Assembly: GCF_001649575.2 (NCBI RefSeq)
Contig: NC_051435.1
Coordinates: forward strand, 4,051,527-4,115,526
Source of the DNA: Kryptolebias marmoratus
Lineage: Eukaryota; Chordata; Actinopteri; Cyprinodontiformes; Rivulidae
Reading direction: 5' to 3'
Length of the DNA stretch: 64,000 bases
Shown: positions 25,741 through 39,280 of the stretch, one piece after another
Layout of the letters: the number at the start of each line of letters is the position of its first letter
Position numbering within the stretch: position 1 is the stretch's first letter
Position numbers and translations under genes: made by a program
Notes under the pieces: model-generated
The model's input: the letters and a program-made list of their open reading frames with translations, nothing else
The model's database searches: none
What the model was told of the DNA's origin: nothing

Positions 25741-27294
25741 ATCCAATACTTATGTCCAGATGGTAGGAACAGATGTCATGGGTTTTTGTAATACTTGATG
25801 GTGTTTCCTTGGTATGATCTGTCTTTGATGATGAAACCTTGTCAGAGTGACATCTTTAAGCTCCACATAACAGACAAGCCCATATTATAACCCCTATTAA
25901 ATTATAAAACTCCATTATAATGCTTTGTAATGACTGTTAGACATTCTGACAACTGCCTGATAACACTATTGCTCCACTCATGATGCTACCACTTAAGACC
26001 TTCAGTGTCCATTTTTAAAAATGCAAGCTCCTTGCAAATCAAATCACCTCAGTACCAATTGCTGTTCTGCATGTGGACTAAATTATGTCCAAACTGGACT
26101 ATTCCATCTGAGTGCTTAACCTTTTTACCAGTGAGTTAAAATTTCTAATTTGGTTTAAGATGAGGTTATGAGAAATGTACATTCATTGGGGGAAAATTAA
26201 GGGGACAAGTAGAGACAATTTGTATTATAAACCTATCTTTGTTATGTTATATTACTGAAGAAAATTAATTAGAAACACCCACGCCAAGTTTTTAAAATAA
26301 AACAAGAGGTTTTAATACGTCACCTTTTCCCTTGGTACCCATTCCTCCCCCTCCCCTCCTCTCATTCAGTTTGTGTACAGGGATATTTAAACTGAGTTAT
26401 GGTCACAGCCCAGCCAGGACATTTATCGGACCACTGTCCTTGTCTCAGTATACAAGTAGAGGAGAAGAATCGATTTGTTGACCAAAGCACATCATTATGT
26501 CTGCCATTATAGCTTCTGATGTTTCCCCTTTTAGCTCATAAGTATTAGGTTGTTTCTGGTTGACCTTTCACCTTACATTTCTTAACAACTGATAAACTGT
26601 TCATCTTACAGTAAGCTGGTACCATGTTGAACTGGACAACTTTACAACTTTGTAAAGTAAAGTTACGGTTCGAAGTTCTTTATATTTGTGTCTTTTATTT
26701 TCTCATACCACCTTCTTCAATTCCTTCTGGATAAAACCTTGAGATGATACCTGTGGATGGACAGAGCACAAAGCCTAATTAAACACAAAGAAATCTTTAC
26801 ATGCTGTAATATTTTGATCTAAAACAGCACATCTAATTCCTGGGTTGGACTCTGTGAAAGCTGACTTTGTACGATTTCTCTCAGACTAAAACGTCAATCC
26901 CATATGTATTTATAAAAGAAAACAATAATTGCACCAAAGTGTTTTACATAAAAATAAATAAATAAAAAGGACAAACAAACAAAGAACATTTTACAAAAGC
27001 AGTAAAGATTGGCATTCAAACTCAAACGCCTGGTAATTGGCAGCCATTTACAATTTTATCATTTAAGGACACATTAACCATCGATCTGAGGTAAATATTG
27101 TGTGAATATTATTTTTTAACACTCTTTATAACTTTGCAATGAGTACCTTTACGTTGCTAGGTCAGATAAATAAGTGGGGGAAAAAACATCCAGGCATTTT
27201 CCTGTGGACTAAAATGCCACAAAGTACAAAAGTCTCATATATAGTGAAGTTGTCATAAAAAAGAAGTTCCCAACTATCACTGAAGGCAGTTTGG
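25741..27294. other. Intergenic DNA, nothing recognised
   Basis: AT-rich sequence without coding frames of interest or recognisable elements. Confidence 0.45.
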
Positions 27295-27545
27295 GGTCAG
27301 CGTAGTCCAGTGGAAGGGTGATTCGATCCACAGCCCCTGCAGCATGCTGACTTGTCCTTGGACAAGACACTGGTCCAACCCGCAGACAGGTTTATTGGTG
27401 TTTAAGAATATGAAAAGTATTGTATATTGAGTGTAAAAATATATAATTGCAAGTACTCTGTGAGTGTGTGTATGAATGGATCAATGAGAAACTCTGTAAA
27501 GTGCTTTGCAGAACCTGGAAAGGTTAAAAAGGCAGTATATAAGTG
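27295..27545 (+). mobile_element. tRNA-derived SINE
   Basis: The 5' part has an A-box-like GTAGTCCAGTGG at about 27303 and a B-box-like GATTCGATCC only about 8 bases later, so the promoter region carries an internal deletion. Next come 'cttgtccttggacaagacac' and a tail with 'tgaatggatcaatgag', 'ctctgtaaagtgcttt' and 'cagtatataagtgcag', typical of a widespread teleost SINE tail. Both Pol III boxes are imperfect. It is not a functional tRNA gene. Confidence 0.65.
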
Positions 27546-27959
27546 CAGACCATTTCCAGTCCTTCTGTTAAAAGAAAAGGAGCAGATATAAAAATGTTAC
27601 TTGGCTGTGTCAGTAGGTCAAAGCTGAGAAACAGGGACAACCAGCCATCCACAGAAAGTTATGGATTTTTTTATTGGAGTCACAAAATATGCCACACTTT
27701 GACATTTAGAATTGTAAAACCGTAACGACAGACGTCTGTGTTCCATAGTTCTGAGCACAGAGCAAAAATTAAATAAAACAATTAAACCCCTGAGTCCAAA
27801 TGCATATATGGAATAATTGTTTACAAACAAAAGGGCTCTCCTCTCCACTACTATTATCAATATAAATACAAACTCAGACTATCACACAAAGCCCTGCATG
27901 TGCCTCAAATTACCAAAAATGTTGCTCTTTCTGTGTGGACTTTGCATGGTCTCCCCCTC

Positions 27960-28125
27960 TATGTGTGGTGGCCATCTTGAATGGGGTTGATTCCAAACAT
28001 TAATAAGCTGTAAACGTATGTTCCTTGATTACTTTTTGAGATATTCATTCAAATTCATGCTCTAGATCATAAGATGTTTTGCTAACACTAATGACAATGA
28101 ACAAACAGACTTGGGGTAAAACAGC
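27960..28125 (-). repeat. Unclassified interspersed repeat (family A)
   Basis: A minus-strand fragment with the blocks 'tggccatcttgaatggggttga', 'gattactttttgaga' and 'ttttgctaacac'. These blocks recur in the same order in more than ten places in this window. Confidence 0.55.
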
Positions 28126-28209
28126 ATAGACTTTGGCGGTGAGCTTTATTTATGTAGGATTCCCATTTTGGTGATTGCTTCTGAGTCTTCTGTGATGGTC
28201 ATCATTCAA

Positions 28210-29115
28210 TCATCCTCTGAATTTCATGAGAGATAAATCAATAAAGATCATCTACAGTTCATATATCATCCAAAACATTTCAAGAATCCGGAGCGATCTC
28301 AGTTCACATAGGACAAGGCCAAAAGTCAAGATTTTCAGGGCCTCAGGAGCCACTGAATTAAAACCAGGTTCTGTTTCTGTTTCTGCTCAGGAACACTTCC
28401 ACAGATCACTGTCTGTAAACACAGTTCACTGTGCCGTCCACAAATGCTGCTTAAAGCTCTATCAGGCAAAGAAGAAGCCAGATGTGAACACCATCCAGAA
28501 ACGCTGACGTCTTCTCTGGACCAAAGAGGAGAACTGTTCTGAGGTCAGACGGATCAAAGTTTGAAATTCTTTGAATATAATTTATTTTGGAAACCATCCT
28601 TTGTTTTAAAGAAGAGAGGAACCATCCAGCTGTTATCAGCTCACAGTTTAAAGTCTATATCTGTGATGGTTTAGGTGCATTAGAGCTTCTGGCATGGGCA
28701 GATTATGCATACAGAAGGGCTCCATCAATACAACAAATTATATACAGGTTTTAGAACCACATGTTTCCACCAAGGTGACTTGTTCAGAGAAAGCCTTGCA
28801 TATTTCAGGAACACCATTCTAAGCCACATACTGCATCCATTACAACAGCAGAGCTTCATAGTAGAAGAGTCCAAGACCTGCCTGAAGTCCAGACTTCTCA
28901 TCACCTGAAACCATTTGATGCACCATGAAACATAAAAATTCAGCAAAGTAGTCACAGGACTGTAAAACAGCTAGTCCTCCATCAGAGCAGAATGGGACAA
29001 CATTCCCTCCAAAACCTGCAGCAGCTGCTCTCCTCAGGTCCAGATGTTTACAGACTGATGTTAGAAGAAGAGGAGATGCTTCAGAGGAAAACATACTCGG
29101 TTCATGTTTAATATT
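28210..29115 (+). pseudogene. Tc1-like transposon remnant, copy 1
   Basis: Three reading frames together carry a Tc1-type transposase from the helix-turn-helix region (SSYIIQNISRIRS) through SVNTVHCAVHKC and the catalytic core to the C-terminal RRRGDAS. Stops and frameshifts interrupt it several times. At 28812-28814 the codon of the second catalytic Asp reads CAC (His) within PCIFQEHHSKPHTA. Neither terminal inverted repeat is recognisable. The inverted copy at 62923-64000 shares this mutation. Confidence 0.8.
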
Positions 29116-30735
29116 TTGAACTGAATATGAGTTTTTTTGGTTTGTTTTGGCGTTTTTTTGTAATTGAAAGTCCAATTCGTTCTCCTAACAAAACAACTAT
29201 TTAAAGTTATTCTAAGAAGTTTGTTTTTTCAGTGGTTTCATTTTTGTTCTCATTTCATGACCAGCAGCTTTTTGTGTTTTCATTCCGTTTTGTCGCTCTC
29301 ATCAACTCATCAAGATTCATGGATGTCCTCACATCAGATGTTTGGAGCCTGCTGTGTGTTTGTGTCCCCTCTGTGTTGGGAAATAGGGAACAAAGAGCCT
29401 ATTTGAGGCTGTTTCTGCGGAGCCATTGTGTGCCACGGTCAGCTGTCACCCACTGACTTAATGTGGCCCCACGTTCGCTGCATGAAAACACATTTCACTG
29501 ACAGCATGTTCCTTCATTTGGTAGCCTAATTAAAGCATGGGATCCTGAGCAAAAGGGCTCATCAGGTTGAAACAATTTCATCCTGGGGAGGCACCTGGAG
29601 CTGACCTGTTTCTCTGCCCCATTTGGCATGTTGCCTAGTTTCTCAAACCGGTAAAAGCAGGTTATTTATGTACGTTGTAATAAAATGGTGTTTCCTCATA
29701 AAGAGGGGAATAGAGTCGGGCCTGCCCTTCAGTGCTGAACTAATAAACTCAAAGAGCTCTTACTAAACGCTAAGGAGACAAGTCTGCCCTGTTTCCCTTC
29801 TGTGGGGGGTGCTTACAATACCTGCATACGTCAGTGACTCACTCCGGCTCTCTCTCTAGAAATTGTTTTGTACTAAAAAGAAATAATCACATCAACAGCA
29901 TCCGACTCGGCCTCCATTACACAACAGGAGGGGAAGAGATACTGACTGAGCGAGGAGAGCAGGGAAACTTCAGGATCTCTAATCCTCTTTACACCGCGGG
30001 GCAGAAAAACTGATTCCAAATCAGGTGAAAGATATTACAATAAGCACTGGGAGATGTTTGAAATAACATTTCCAGAAACAAATTCAGGGAAACCTATTGC
30101 TGTTTTCTGACGTGACCTAGAAAAAGGACACAAAGACGCTCGTCCCGGTTCCTGAATTGTAGAGTTGATGCTATAAACGGTCCGATCTGTAAGAGGAATT
30201 ATTTATAGTCACAATGCTCTCTCTGTAGCTTCCAGCTTCTCTCCGTTTTATCGGATGGCCTGATCAAACCAGAGACATGACAGCAACCCCCTCACTTTAA
30301 CCGAATCTGCTTTTCTTAATTATAAATCCCTCTGATACTTTGCACTTTGAACCTGATACAAGACAGACATGATAAAGTTGTTTTCGTAGACAAAACTGAT
30401 CCAACGAATCAGGATTTTACTGCAAGATGAGGATGATGAATGACTATGAGAAGCACTGATTTTAGGAACAAAAAAGTCCTTGAAACTAAGACTTTAATCC
30501 TCATTGACTGCACAGCAAATCTATTCCTTTTAATGGAAGTCTGATAACTTAATTCTCTTAAGAAAAAAATCGCTTTAATCAAAAAGAAAACACCTTATTT
30601 AATAGTCAATATTTTGATGAAACAGTTTAACCTGTTGGCTTATTTTCAAATATATTTCCAAGCAAAAATATGAAAGAGACATATATGCTCCTTTGTTCCT
30701 AAGCTGACATATTTATCTCCCGTCACCAAAAGCAA
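29116..30735. other. Intergenic DNA, possible conserved noncoding stretch
   Basis: No gene is seen. The part at about 29430-30300 is free of recognised repeats and more GC-balanced than its surroundings, the look of a vertebrate enhancer cluster. Only comparison with other fish could show that. Confidence 0.3.
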
Positions 30736-30739
30736 AATA

Positions 30740-31085
30740 TTCTTAGGTTTTTGCCCATGTTTGTGTGTATGTTGGGCTGTGGTGTTAGCAAAATATCTTA
30801 TGCACCATTAGATGGATTTGTGTTGGTGTAGATTATTAGTCAACCGAAACACGTCAACATTAAGTTGCAGCAGCTGGACTTCTCTTGTTACTTTAAAAAG
30901 TTTCATCTCTTACCCAAAAGGCCTCTTTATTTTTGATGATTTAGGAGTTCCAGCCTTACCTTCGAGAATCAAGAAAAGAAGTCTAGTTGCCTTCTATTGA
31001 GGATTTTCAGAAAGAGATCACTGAATGAACATCTACAACTGATTAAATTAAATTACATTCATTCCAATCATTTTGTTTTTAGAAG
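30740..31085 (+). repeat. Unclassified interspersed repeat (family A), disrupted
   Basis: It starts with 'gttagcaaaatatcttatg' near 30785 and resumes with 'gaacatctacaactgatta' near 31026. The middle is replaced or diverged. Plus orientation of the family. Confidence 0.5.
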
Positions 31086-31689
31086 GTCGTGATGTTCAGA
31101 CAGCCGTTTAATGTTTTTAGACAGCAAAGGTTATTTTATAAAATGTTCAGCATATCTCTGTACCACAATAATTTAATGTGAGGACTAAGTTCAGTGAGTT
31201 CTCTTCTAAAAGAACCAGTAAAAGACTCATATTGATTGATTTTCTGTTGTGTGATGACAGAAACAAAAGGAACAGCTTCTTATCAGTAAAGTTACACAAG
31301 TTTTAATTATCCAGTGTTTAAATGTTGTATTTTCTTTCACTTCACGATAATCATTGTTTTCATCAAGAACAAACATTCATGCAAATTTATTAGAATTTAC
31401 TGAATAGACCTTGGTGACAACTTATTAAAAATGTTTCAGTTTTATTTACTACATGCGTGCTATAAACACAAGACAAGGTTTGATTAGATTCCTAGCTTTG
31501 AAATAAACACTTTATGGTCTTGAAAGTACAACTCTTATTCCAATAAAGTTATATTTTATGTCAAATGTAAATGAGAACAGAATAAACCTCATAAACTCAT
31601 ATTTTAGTCACTGGCTCATTTTTTTGAGATCTGTTTCTGCCTTCAAATTTAAAATCTTTCGAACCTTTTTTTTTTCTAAAAATGGTACA

Positions 31690-31830
31690 GTTTTTTTAGT
31701 TTTTACATTTGATGTGTTTACTGTGTTCCACTGTCAATAAAACATGTTTTTTTGAGAATTACAAATCATTGCATCCTTATTTTATTTGCATTTTACACAA
31801 CCTCCCAACGTTTTTGGAATTGGGGGTGTG
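31690..31830 (+). mobile_element. Solo 3' end of a Tc1-like transposon
   Basis: The blocks 'ccactgtcaataaaacatg', 'acaaatcattgcatcc' and 'ttttacacaacctccca' followed by 'ttggaattgggggtg' match the terminal region and inverted repeat of the same Tc1-like family as copies 1 and 2. No transposase sequence is attached. Confidence 0.65.
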
Positions 31831-33929
31831 AAAAGGCACACAAAAACAGACTTACAGTTGAATTATTGTTACAATTGAAGGCCAAAAACAAATGCAGTCA
31901 TGGGTCCTAATTCAATCTCACAATTCACAGTCAACGTGAAAAGAGTAATTTTTTTTTTTTTTTTTTCTCAGAACTGCTCTCAGCATCTTCCACAGACCGA
32001 TCAGTGATGTGCACGGAGCAAACTACAGCGCTCGTCTTTCACATTCTGCTAAGTGCCCACGAAGAAACTGCTGAAAGGGAATGTGGAGCAGGGTACTATT
32101 TTAGAAAAGGAGGCTAAGAGATGCTTTACTTTAAGGAAATTTTGAATCTTTTTCCTAAAACACTCTTCCCGTTCAGGGTCACAAGGGGCTTCCCATCTTC
32201 CCACAGGACTAATGCACACAGAGAGGAGTGCTTCTTTTTGTTATTGTGCTGCAGGGTTTAGACAAAATGATGTTTGAGTTGGGTATGTCATCCATTTTTG
32301 TGTGATACAACAACTGATATGCTGTTGAAAATAAAAGCCAAGCATTTCACATAAGAATGCATATCGCCCGCTGCCTTTCAAGCCAGTTTTAGACTAAACA
32401 TTTTGGTCAAACCTTGAAAATAACATCATGCTCAATATTGTAAGCTATCCAATGATCTTGCATGATCTGTTAGAGCTCAGACTGTGTTGTGATTGGCTGT
32501 CAGCTTCCAACACTCCAAATTTTAGCCTAATATCTGTAAAAATTCAGGGCCGACTCCGAAGAGTAATAAGTTGTAGATATCAATCCAGTCATTACTTTCT
32601 GAAAGTTTCATTAAATTTGTTCAGCGATTCATGAGATATTTTGCCAACGGAACAGGCAAACAAATCCACACATCCAGGCCAAATAATTATTGTTCCACCT
32701 TCACCTTCAGAGGTGGCGATAAAAATCAATATTTGAACTGATAAAGTAAGGCCCTTTAAACGGATTTCTTTGCTCCCTGCTCTGCTACGTTGTTGATCCT
32801 TCTGGGTGTGATGATCTCGTGGTTGAGGGGAAAACTGACCCAGAGAGAAGAAGAGAAAATCGTCTGTAAAATTAGGATTAACTAACAGCAGGTAGTAATC
32901 TTTGTAAGTAGGCTTTTAGCAGAAAGTTGAAGCTAAAAGATCCTTGAGTACATTTTTCTATTTAAAGCTTGACATATGTAAAGGCTGATAAGGTACTAAC
33001 TTTTATACAAAGCATCACTTCAAAGTTGACTGAACTATCCCTTTAAGCTCGTAGTTGGAAGTTTGCAAGAAGAAGATAATTTTTCACTTCCTATCACAAA
33101 TCCTGTTGTTGATAAATCCTTGAAAACATATTTTCTCATTCATTTGGATCAAAGAGCACAAATGCTCTTAATAAAATTAAAAACTGGACATTTTGGACAT
33201 TTTAAATTTCTCCAAAAGGCAAATAAGAGAACAACGATGCCTTCTTGCAATGCTTTGGTTTGACACGACTGAAAGGCAAACACTTGATAATGATTCATAA
33301 ATCTTACAAAAAATAAAAATTACTGCTGCCATGCTTTTACCTGTGAAGCACTGAGGTAGTCATGCAGACATGACTTCTTTAAAATTACATGATTAATGCG
33401 AATAAAAACAGTCTTTCTTATAATTGTTCAAAAAGTATGTCAGTTTTCTTTTAATTGAGGGAGATTGGTCTTCACGCTGATGTAAATGGGCTAAAGGAGC
33501 AGAAGGAAATATTGTACACTTGATTAATGTTCTATTTTAGTCATCCTTTTCTTCAAAATCCAGTTCATTTCAAAGAACAAAAGGCAAAAAGTAAAAGATT
33601 CCGCTTCCTCTGAGAAAAAATGGGTTGTTAAAAATACAATCAGCTAACATTTTGATCAATAAATCCCTTAGAGAGATGAACTTTGTATTGAGTTGGTTGC
33701 ATTTAAATACATAAAAAGCGTTTTAATAATCTTGCGCATACAAATACAGAAAAGATGCTGATTGTGCTGAAGTTTCAGCACAGAGCGATCAATGCTCTGC
33801 AGGAAGGAAATGTCCAAACAGGTTGTCCAACGCTGTATGAATTCACCTCACTGAATATGCATTAACTCTGTCAGGACTGGGCTGCAAAGAACCTTCCTTG
33901 CAGAAAGTAATTTTATTTAACCAAATTGG
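31831..33929. other. Intergenic DNA with repeats
   Basis: It holds a minus-strand family A copy (about 32330-32670) and the right end of the foldback MITE (TGAACTATCCCTTTAA at 33031-33046, with its arm from about 32900). The rest has no gene or recognised element. Confidence 0.5.
32330..32670 (-). repeat. Unclassified interspersed repeat (family A)
   Basis: It carries the inverse of most family blocks: 'gcatatcgcccgctgcc', 'ttggtcaaacc', 'cattactttctgaaag', 'catgagatattttgcc' and a closing run of 'gcaaacaaatcc'. Confidence 0.6.
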
Positions 33930-34029
33930 TTAACCCTCCTGTGGCCTTCGAGTCAAATTGTCCCAAAGTTACAAGGGCTTCTCTGCCTCTCCTCGTCTCT
34001 CCCTCGTTTGAGGTCTTCAGGAAGGTTAA
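33930..34029. mobile_element. TTAA-flanked MITE
   Basis: A 100-bp unit starts TTAACCCTCCTGTGGCC and ends GAAGGTTAA, with TTAA at both ends. The left end includes 'cttcgagtcaaattg', shared with the copies at 22735-22830 and 48546-48592. TTAA target sites are the signature of piggyBac-type transposition. The family assignment is inference. Confidence 0.55.
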
Positions 34030-36105
34030 ATGCATCCTGCATTAAATCACAGTAGTACAAAAGTCTCAGATTATGCTTTCCAGGTAGTATTCCCTTGTGT
34101 CAGGCTGAGGTTTAGAGTCAACACTTCTTCTTGTGTACAGAGCAGAAAGTGGTGAAAGTTTCTGCAGGAGAAACTCATTTTGGCAAATATGGTAACACCA
34201 GCAGCAGCACTTTGGGTATAATAATCAGAAAATATTCCGTTTTAGATGCTGAATTAAAGTTTACAGATTGTTCTTTAGGTCTTCCACACAAGATAATGTG
34301 AAACAAAATATCGCCTGAAGGCCGTCAGTGGTTCTTGGACAGCATCCATTCAGCCCTCAATGTCCTTAAATAAAAACAAAACTATTTTAAAACAATTTTG
34401 ACAAACTCCTGCATTTTATAAGTGGAACTTCAGGTCAGTTAGAGCTCAGAGTATGCCCAGGGGATAACTCTCAGCTACTCCCTTACTAAACTGGAGCTCA
34501 GTGTCTGTAAAAATGAGCAATAGCCAGTTTTGTGTTTCATAAAATTGTTGAGCTCATGAACTGGTTTGACTTCAAAAGTCTGTCAGTTGTAGATGTACAT
34601 CTCATGATTACTTTTTGAGAATTTGGTAGTTAACGTGAGATATTTTGCTAACAGGCAGACAAACAAACACAGACAGGGCAATTAGCCTACATATCTTTCA
34701 TGATGATGGAAGATAACCTAATATTAAGTTGGGCTCAATAAATCCTGAAAACCTTCAGAAAATGCTCCTTTCTGTTTGTTGGTTAAATCAAATGAAAGCT
34801 CAGTATTATTTGAGTAGCAGAAACGATGTTTTTAAAGCTGTAACACTTCATGAAGACCTGCAGATGTTGAGGGAAAGCCGGAGACCTGATGTAATGTCCT
34901 GCAATGTCTCCTCTGCATGTAGAAACTCAATCTGAGGCTTTTTGCTCGACCTTCTAAACTTCTGGCAAAGCCTTTATCTCTCAGTGAAATTCGAGGCTCG
35001 CTTTGGCCTCCCTGAAATCACGTGAGCAATGATGAATGAAGCCTTGCTCCAGGTGCAGACCTGAGCCTGGTTCACCTGGAAATCTGCGCCTCGCCGAATT
35101 TATCCCAAACAGGAAGTAGTTCATCAGAAACAAGTGGGGGGAAAAGACAGAGAAACGCTCAAGAAGCTGAAACAAATCTCTTCACTTTTGACTTTTCTTC
35201 CAACCCTTTGTAAAGTTTTCTTATGAAAACTTGAAAAATAAATTAATAATAAAATAAAACAAAGAAACCTGAGCAACACAAAACAAACAGCTGATGCCAC
35301 AGGTGAGGTACAACAGAACATAAATGAGTCAAACTATTTCAGGTCTGAAGATCTTCTGCAGTGCAGAACTAAATACAAAGTCTAAAAAAACTTTTTATTT
35401 GTGTTAAGTTTTTACACACACACCTGTGCATACATACATAGATATATAAAAAGATTAAAAACTATAGTTGTGTTGTTCCAATACCTTACAAACCAGTGCA
35501 AAACTATTTAAACATTGCAGAATTGTAAGGATTGTGACTGTAAACTCATATTTTCATTATTTGTCTCGAACCTTTGCTCAACAGAGGGAGCTGCTGAGCT
35601 TTTGAAGCCTCGAGAAATGAACCATTTTTAAACACAATTAGCAGGAAAGTGTCATTGCTTCACAAAGCTTCATCTGGCCATCACTACTCAAAGCCTCGGT
35701 GTCTGTTCATGACGAGTCATGCACCTGTCTCTGCGGGCAAGGACTTCTTGTCTGTGTGACTCTTGTCTGTCACTTTATCACATTTCCTGTCTTCCACTCT
35801 AACACTACTCCGGTGCCTCTGGTCCAGCTCAGATATTTTGAAATGGAGCACAGCTGCCAAGTTGTTTGACCCACTGAAGCCGTCAGCTGGAAGCTTGTTG
35901 TCTGAAACTAATTAAAAAGATTTACTATCGTAGGTATTTTAAGATTCACACTTGTTAACACTGCTGAAGGCTAAGAATTGTTTTTTTTTTATTATTATTA
36001 ATAAAACAAGGCATTAGCTTTTATTACTTCCTTGCATGTTAGAGCCTTTTTTAAATGTACTTCATTTCTTTTCAGAGTGCACAGTTTAATTTGAGTCACC
36101 CCCCC

Positions 36106-36153
<48 letters not shown>

Positions 36154-36154
36154 T
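34030..36154. other. Intergenic DNA with a family A fragment and CA microsatellite
   Basis: A minus-strand family A fragment lies at about 34465-34675 ('aactctcagctactccc', 'attttgctaacaggcag'). A C-run followed by (CA)n lies at 36099-36152. No gene is seen. Confidence 0.5.
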
Positions 36155-36835
36155 TATTGAGGTGCTACAGGAGCATGCGGTGCTCAGGTCACTTAAGGGC
36201 CATCTTGTCCCGTTACAACCAGAGCAGGATCTCTGACCACATTCTGGGAACAAAGTCAAGCTTGTTCTCACTTCAGGTCTCCAGTGTTTCTTGTCTCCAA
36301 TCCTGTTTGTGGTCTTCATAGGCAGGATCAGGACACAGTAAAGAAGTGGAAGGTGTCCAGTTTAGGAACCACAGGGTCTTATTTCTGCTCTTTGCAGATG
36401 ATATGGTTTCATTGGCATCTTTAAGCCATGACCTTTAGCGAGCATTTGGACAGTATGAAGCGGCCAGAATGCGAGTCAGCTCCTGTAAATCTGAAGCAGA
36501 GTTTAAGTGTTAGTGAGTCTTGTTCAGGAGTCATGACAGGATGGAGGAGATGGACTGACAGACTGAGGTCTTGTCTGCAGTAATAATAATCTGTTCTGTG
36601 GTGGAGAAGAAGGAACTGAGCTGAAAAACAAAGCATTCAATTTAGTGGTCGATCAATGCTCCAGCCCTCCTGCTAAAGGCAAGTTATTATTTGTCTGGGA
36701 ATACTTTGGGATCCCCAGGAGAAACTGGAGAATGTCTCTGGTCAGACAGAGTTTATCTCCTGAGTATGGATGGATGGATGGATGGATGGATGGATGGATG
36801 GATGGATGGATGGATGGATGGATGGATGGATGGAT
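36155..36835 (+). pseudogene. 3' end of a Rex/RTE-like LINE
   Basis: Broken frames carry reverse-transcriptase pieces in the right order. They are GTKSSLFSLQV, then FADDMVSLASLSHDL (the catalytic Asp-Asp motif, coded near 36400), then RVSSCKSEA, and finally a C-terminal block with LGIP-like sequence at about 36705-36720. It ends in a (GGAT)n run at 36766-36835. RTE-clade elements such as Rex3 commonly end in this type of tetranucleotide tail. In-frame stops and frameshifts make it inactive. The clade name is moderately sure, the reverse transcriptase origin more so. Confidence 0.7.
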
Positions 36836-39191
36836 TTTGGTGACCCCAAGACTGTCCTGCTTCAGACTAAAGACGCCAATCAACAAAACATCGATGCTGA
36901 TATTAGCATAAATCTCAATTATCTCAGTGCTTGAATTTATCATCATTTGGTCAGAGCCAGCTTTAATTTATTAGGCAGATCATTTCAGATTAATTAACAC
37001 AAATTAATATGAATATAGAATGATGTCCAATGCAACAAATTAGGCAGTAAAAGATTTTTGTTACGGAGGAACGTTTTATGAACAGAATCTGCTGCAACAG
37101 TGTGCAGAATAAGACAAGATGAGAGAGAGGGAGAATCTGTGGTCTAAAACAGAATTAAAAAGACGTTGGGGAGGGAACACTGATTTCCAGAGTAAAAGCA
37201 GCAAATTTCCAAAATAGTCCCCATAGATGCAGCTATTTATGTGGAGAAATGAACCATCACTGTATCTAATTTGTGGCAAATTGATCCTGGAGACTCAGGC
37301 TGTCATCCATCCTGCTGCTTGTGTGTTTGTTCCCCTCTGACAAAATATAAATCGGAGTCTAGAGCTGGGAGGACAAATGTGTCAGCTCACTGCCTCTTTG
37401 AGACCCCCTGTCACACAAGAGCTATGATGATGATGAAGAAGCCAGCAGAGGAAGGATTTGCTCGTCTTCTGGCACCAGAACGCTCCGCGGGCGGACATCA
37501 CCGAGCGTGCCAACCTGCAGGAGCAGCCTGGGTGCAAGAAGTGGAACGTGGCATGACTAATTTTAAGATAAGGTTATTGGCTGTCACATGGACACCAGGG
37601 AGGAACAAGTGAATTAACTCCGAGTTTTGATCTGGAAAAACACATTTCACATGCCGAGCAATGATAGAAAGAGCCAAATTCGTTAATCAAACACATGGAT
37701 GACCACACCAGACAACTAGCTCCACATACTGTGATTAATGCTGTTATTCAAACAGATCTTCTAAACAAACAGCCTCTGGGTGTACTGGGATGATTGTGAT
37801 TAATGATTTATTAATTGTAAGTCATGGAGGGGTCATCCAACTGGTTGTTCAATCAACACCATGCGTAAAGACGAGGACGAGACGAGATCCTGGGACCACG
37901 ACAATGAGACAGGACAATATTTAAACAATATTTTTCTTTTGCCACAAACTCAACATGACTTCCCTCCCTTTTATCTTATTCCACCATCAGAAGCTCAGTG
38001 GCATTTGGCCGCTCTGTACCTGTGTGAATGTTTGAATTAGTTATTAAAAATGATAAAATATAAAGATAATTTTAAAAATAGTCCAGGGGCACAATTTTAA
38101 TGTTTATTGGAGACATTTGTTAGCCCTACAACGCCAAAGCTATAAATAACTGCTAAACAGCTCCCAGGTTAACACCTACTTGTCTTTATTCCCACTCCAG
38201 TGGTTCTCGCTCTGAATGCTGGATGACTAACTCTGCTCTGCGTCAGATTTCATGTACAAACCCTGCTCCTACGGGTCAGACTCTGAGGTTAAAATGCAGC
38301 TCTTATCAGCAGGATTTTCATTTAATTTATTTATTGGCTGATTAAAAGTCTGTGTGGGTTTTCTTTATGGGGCGATGCTGCACTGTCGCCATCTAGTGGC
38401 AGAAACCAGATGATGCAAGTGTAAAATGAGTCAAGGTTTGGAAACTTTAATTATAGTGGAAGCAAATATGATATATTTGGTTAACAGAATTAAAATACAG
38501 TTAAAAAATTTTACCTTAAATAACAAATAAAGAAAATTAATTGTCTTCCTAACATATATTGAGCTGTAGTTCTATTTTTGTTCCTTTTACTGAGGAAATG
38601 CCAACCTTTAATTTTTATTTAACTGGACTTCTTGACAGGACTGAGATCTTCCAGCTAGATCCTCAATCTTTTCAGTTTTTGAGTCCCATCAGGTCTTTTA
38701 TCTTGCAGCTTTTTTCCTCTCATTAGTCCATGAGAAAGTTGTCTTGTATGAAACTAGTCCATGAGGCAACAAAGAAGGAAAGTTTTGACAGCCGTCTCAC
38801 TCCATCTGCCTCTTTTCTTTCACATTCAGCAGCAGATTCACTCACATAGTTCCAACTTCTCCACGATCCTACACCTGTCCATATAAAGTAGGTCAGTCAC
38901 GTGACTCAAGTCATTTGTTTACACTGAGTGCATACCCGCATTTCAGAACTGCACATCAAAATAACTGGGAAAAACTCCTGGAGTAAACTCTTCCAAACTG
39001 CATTGATAATAACCTGTTTTATGTGTAATTGTTATAGTTTGCAATGAGCAACTTTATATATAAATAATAAATATTGTTATGTTATTATTAATAATGCTGC
39101 AGGACAACTATGTTGGGCAACTGACCAGCTGAAATAAAATTAATGAGCAGTTTGTCAATGCAAACAAAAATTTCATCTTATTCATTTATAT
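36836..39191. other. Intergenic DNA upstream of fam171b
   Basis: No coding sequence is supported. The open frame at 37271-37612 has no domain. A CTCF-like site lies at 38387-38400. Confidence 0.45.
38387..38400 (-). promoter_or_regulatory. CTCF-like motif
   Basis: The minus strand reads GCCACTAGATGGCG, a full match to the CTCF core, and continues ACAGTG. It lies about 1 kb upstream of fam171b and points away from it. Motif evidence only. Confidence 0.45.

Positions 39192-39280
<89 letters not shown>
39192..39280. repeat. GATA microsatellite beside the fam171b promoter
   Basis: About 22 uninterrupted GATA units end 20 bp before a GC box and about 145 bp before the fam171b start codon. The length and purity suggest it varies in length between individuals. 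Confidence 0.97.

Noticed and set aside
27295..27370. tRNA gene
   Set aside because: The A and B boxes are imperfect and too close together, and no cloverleaf can be formed. It is a SINE head.
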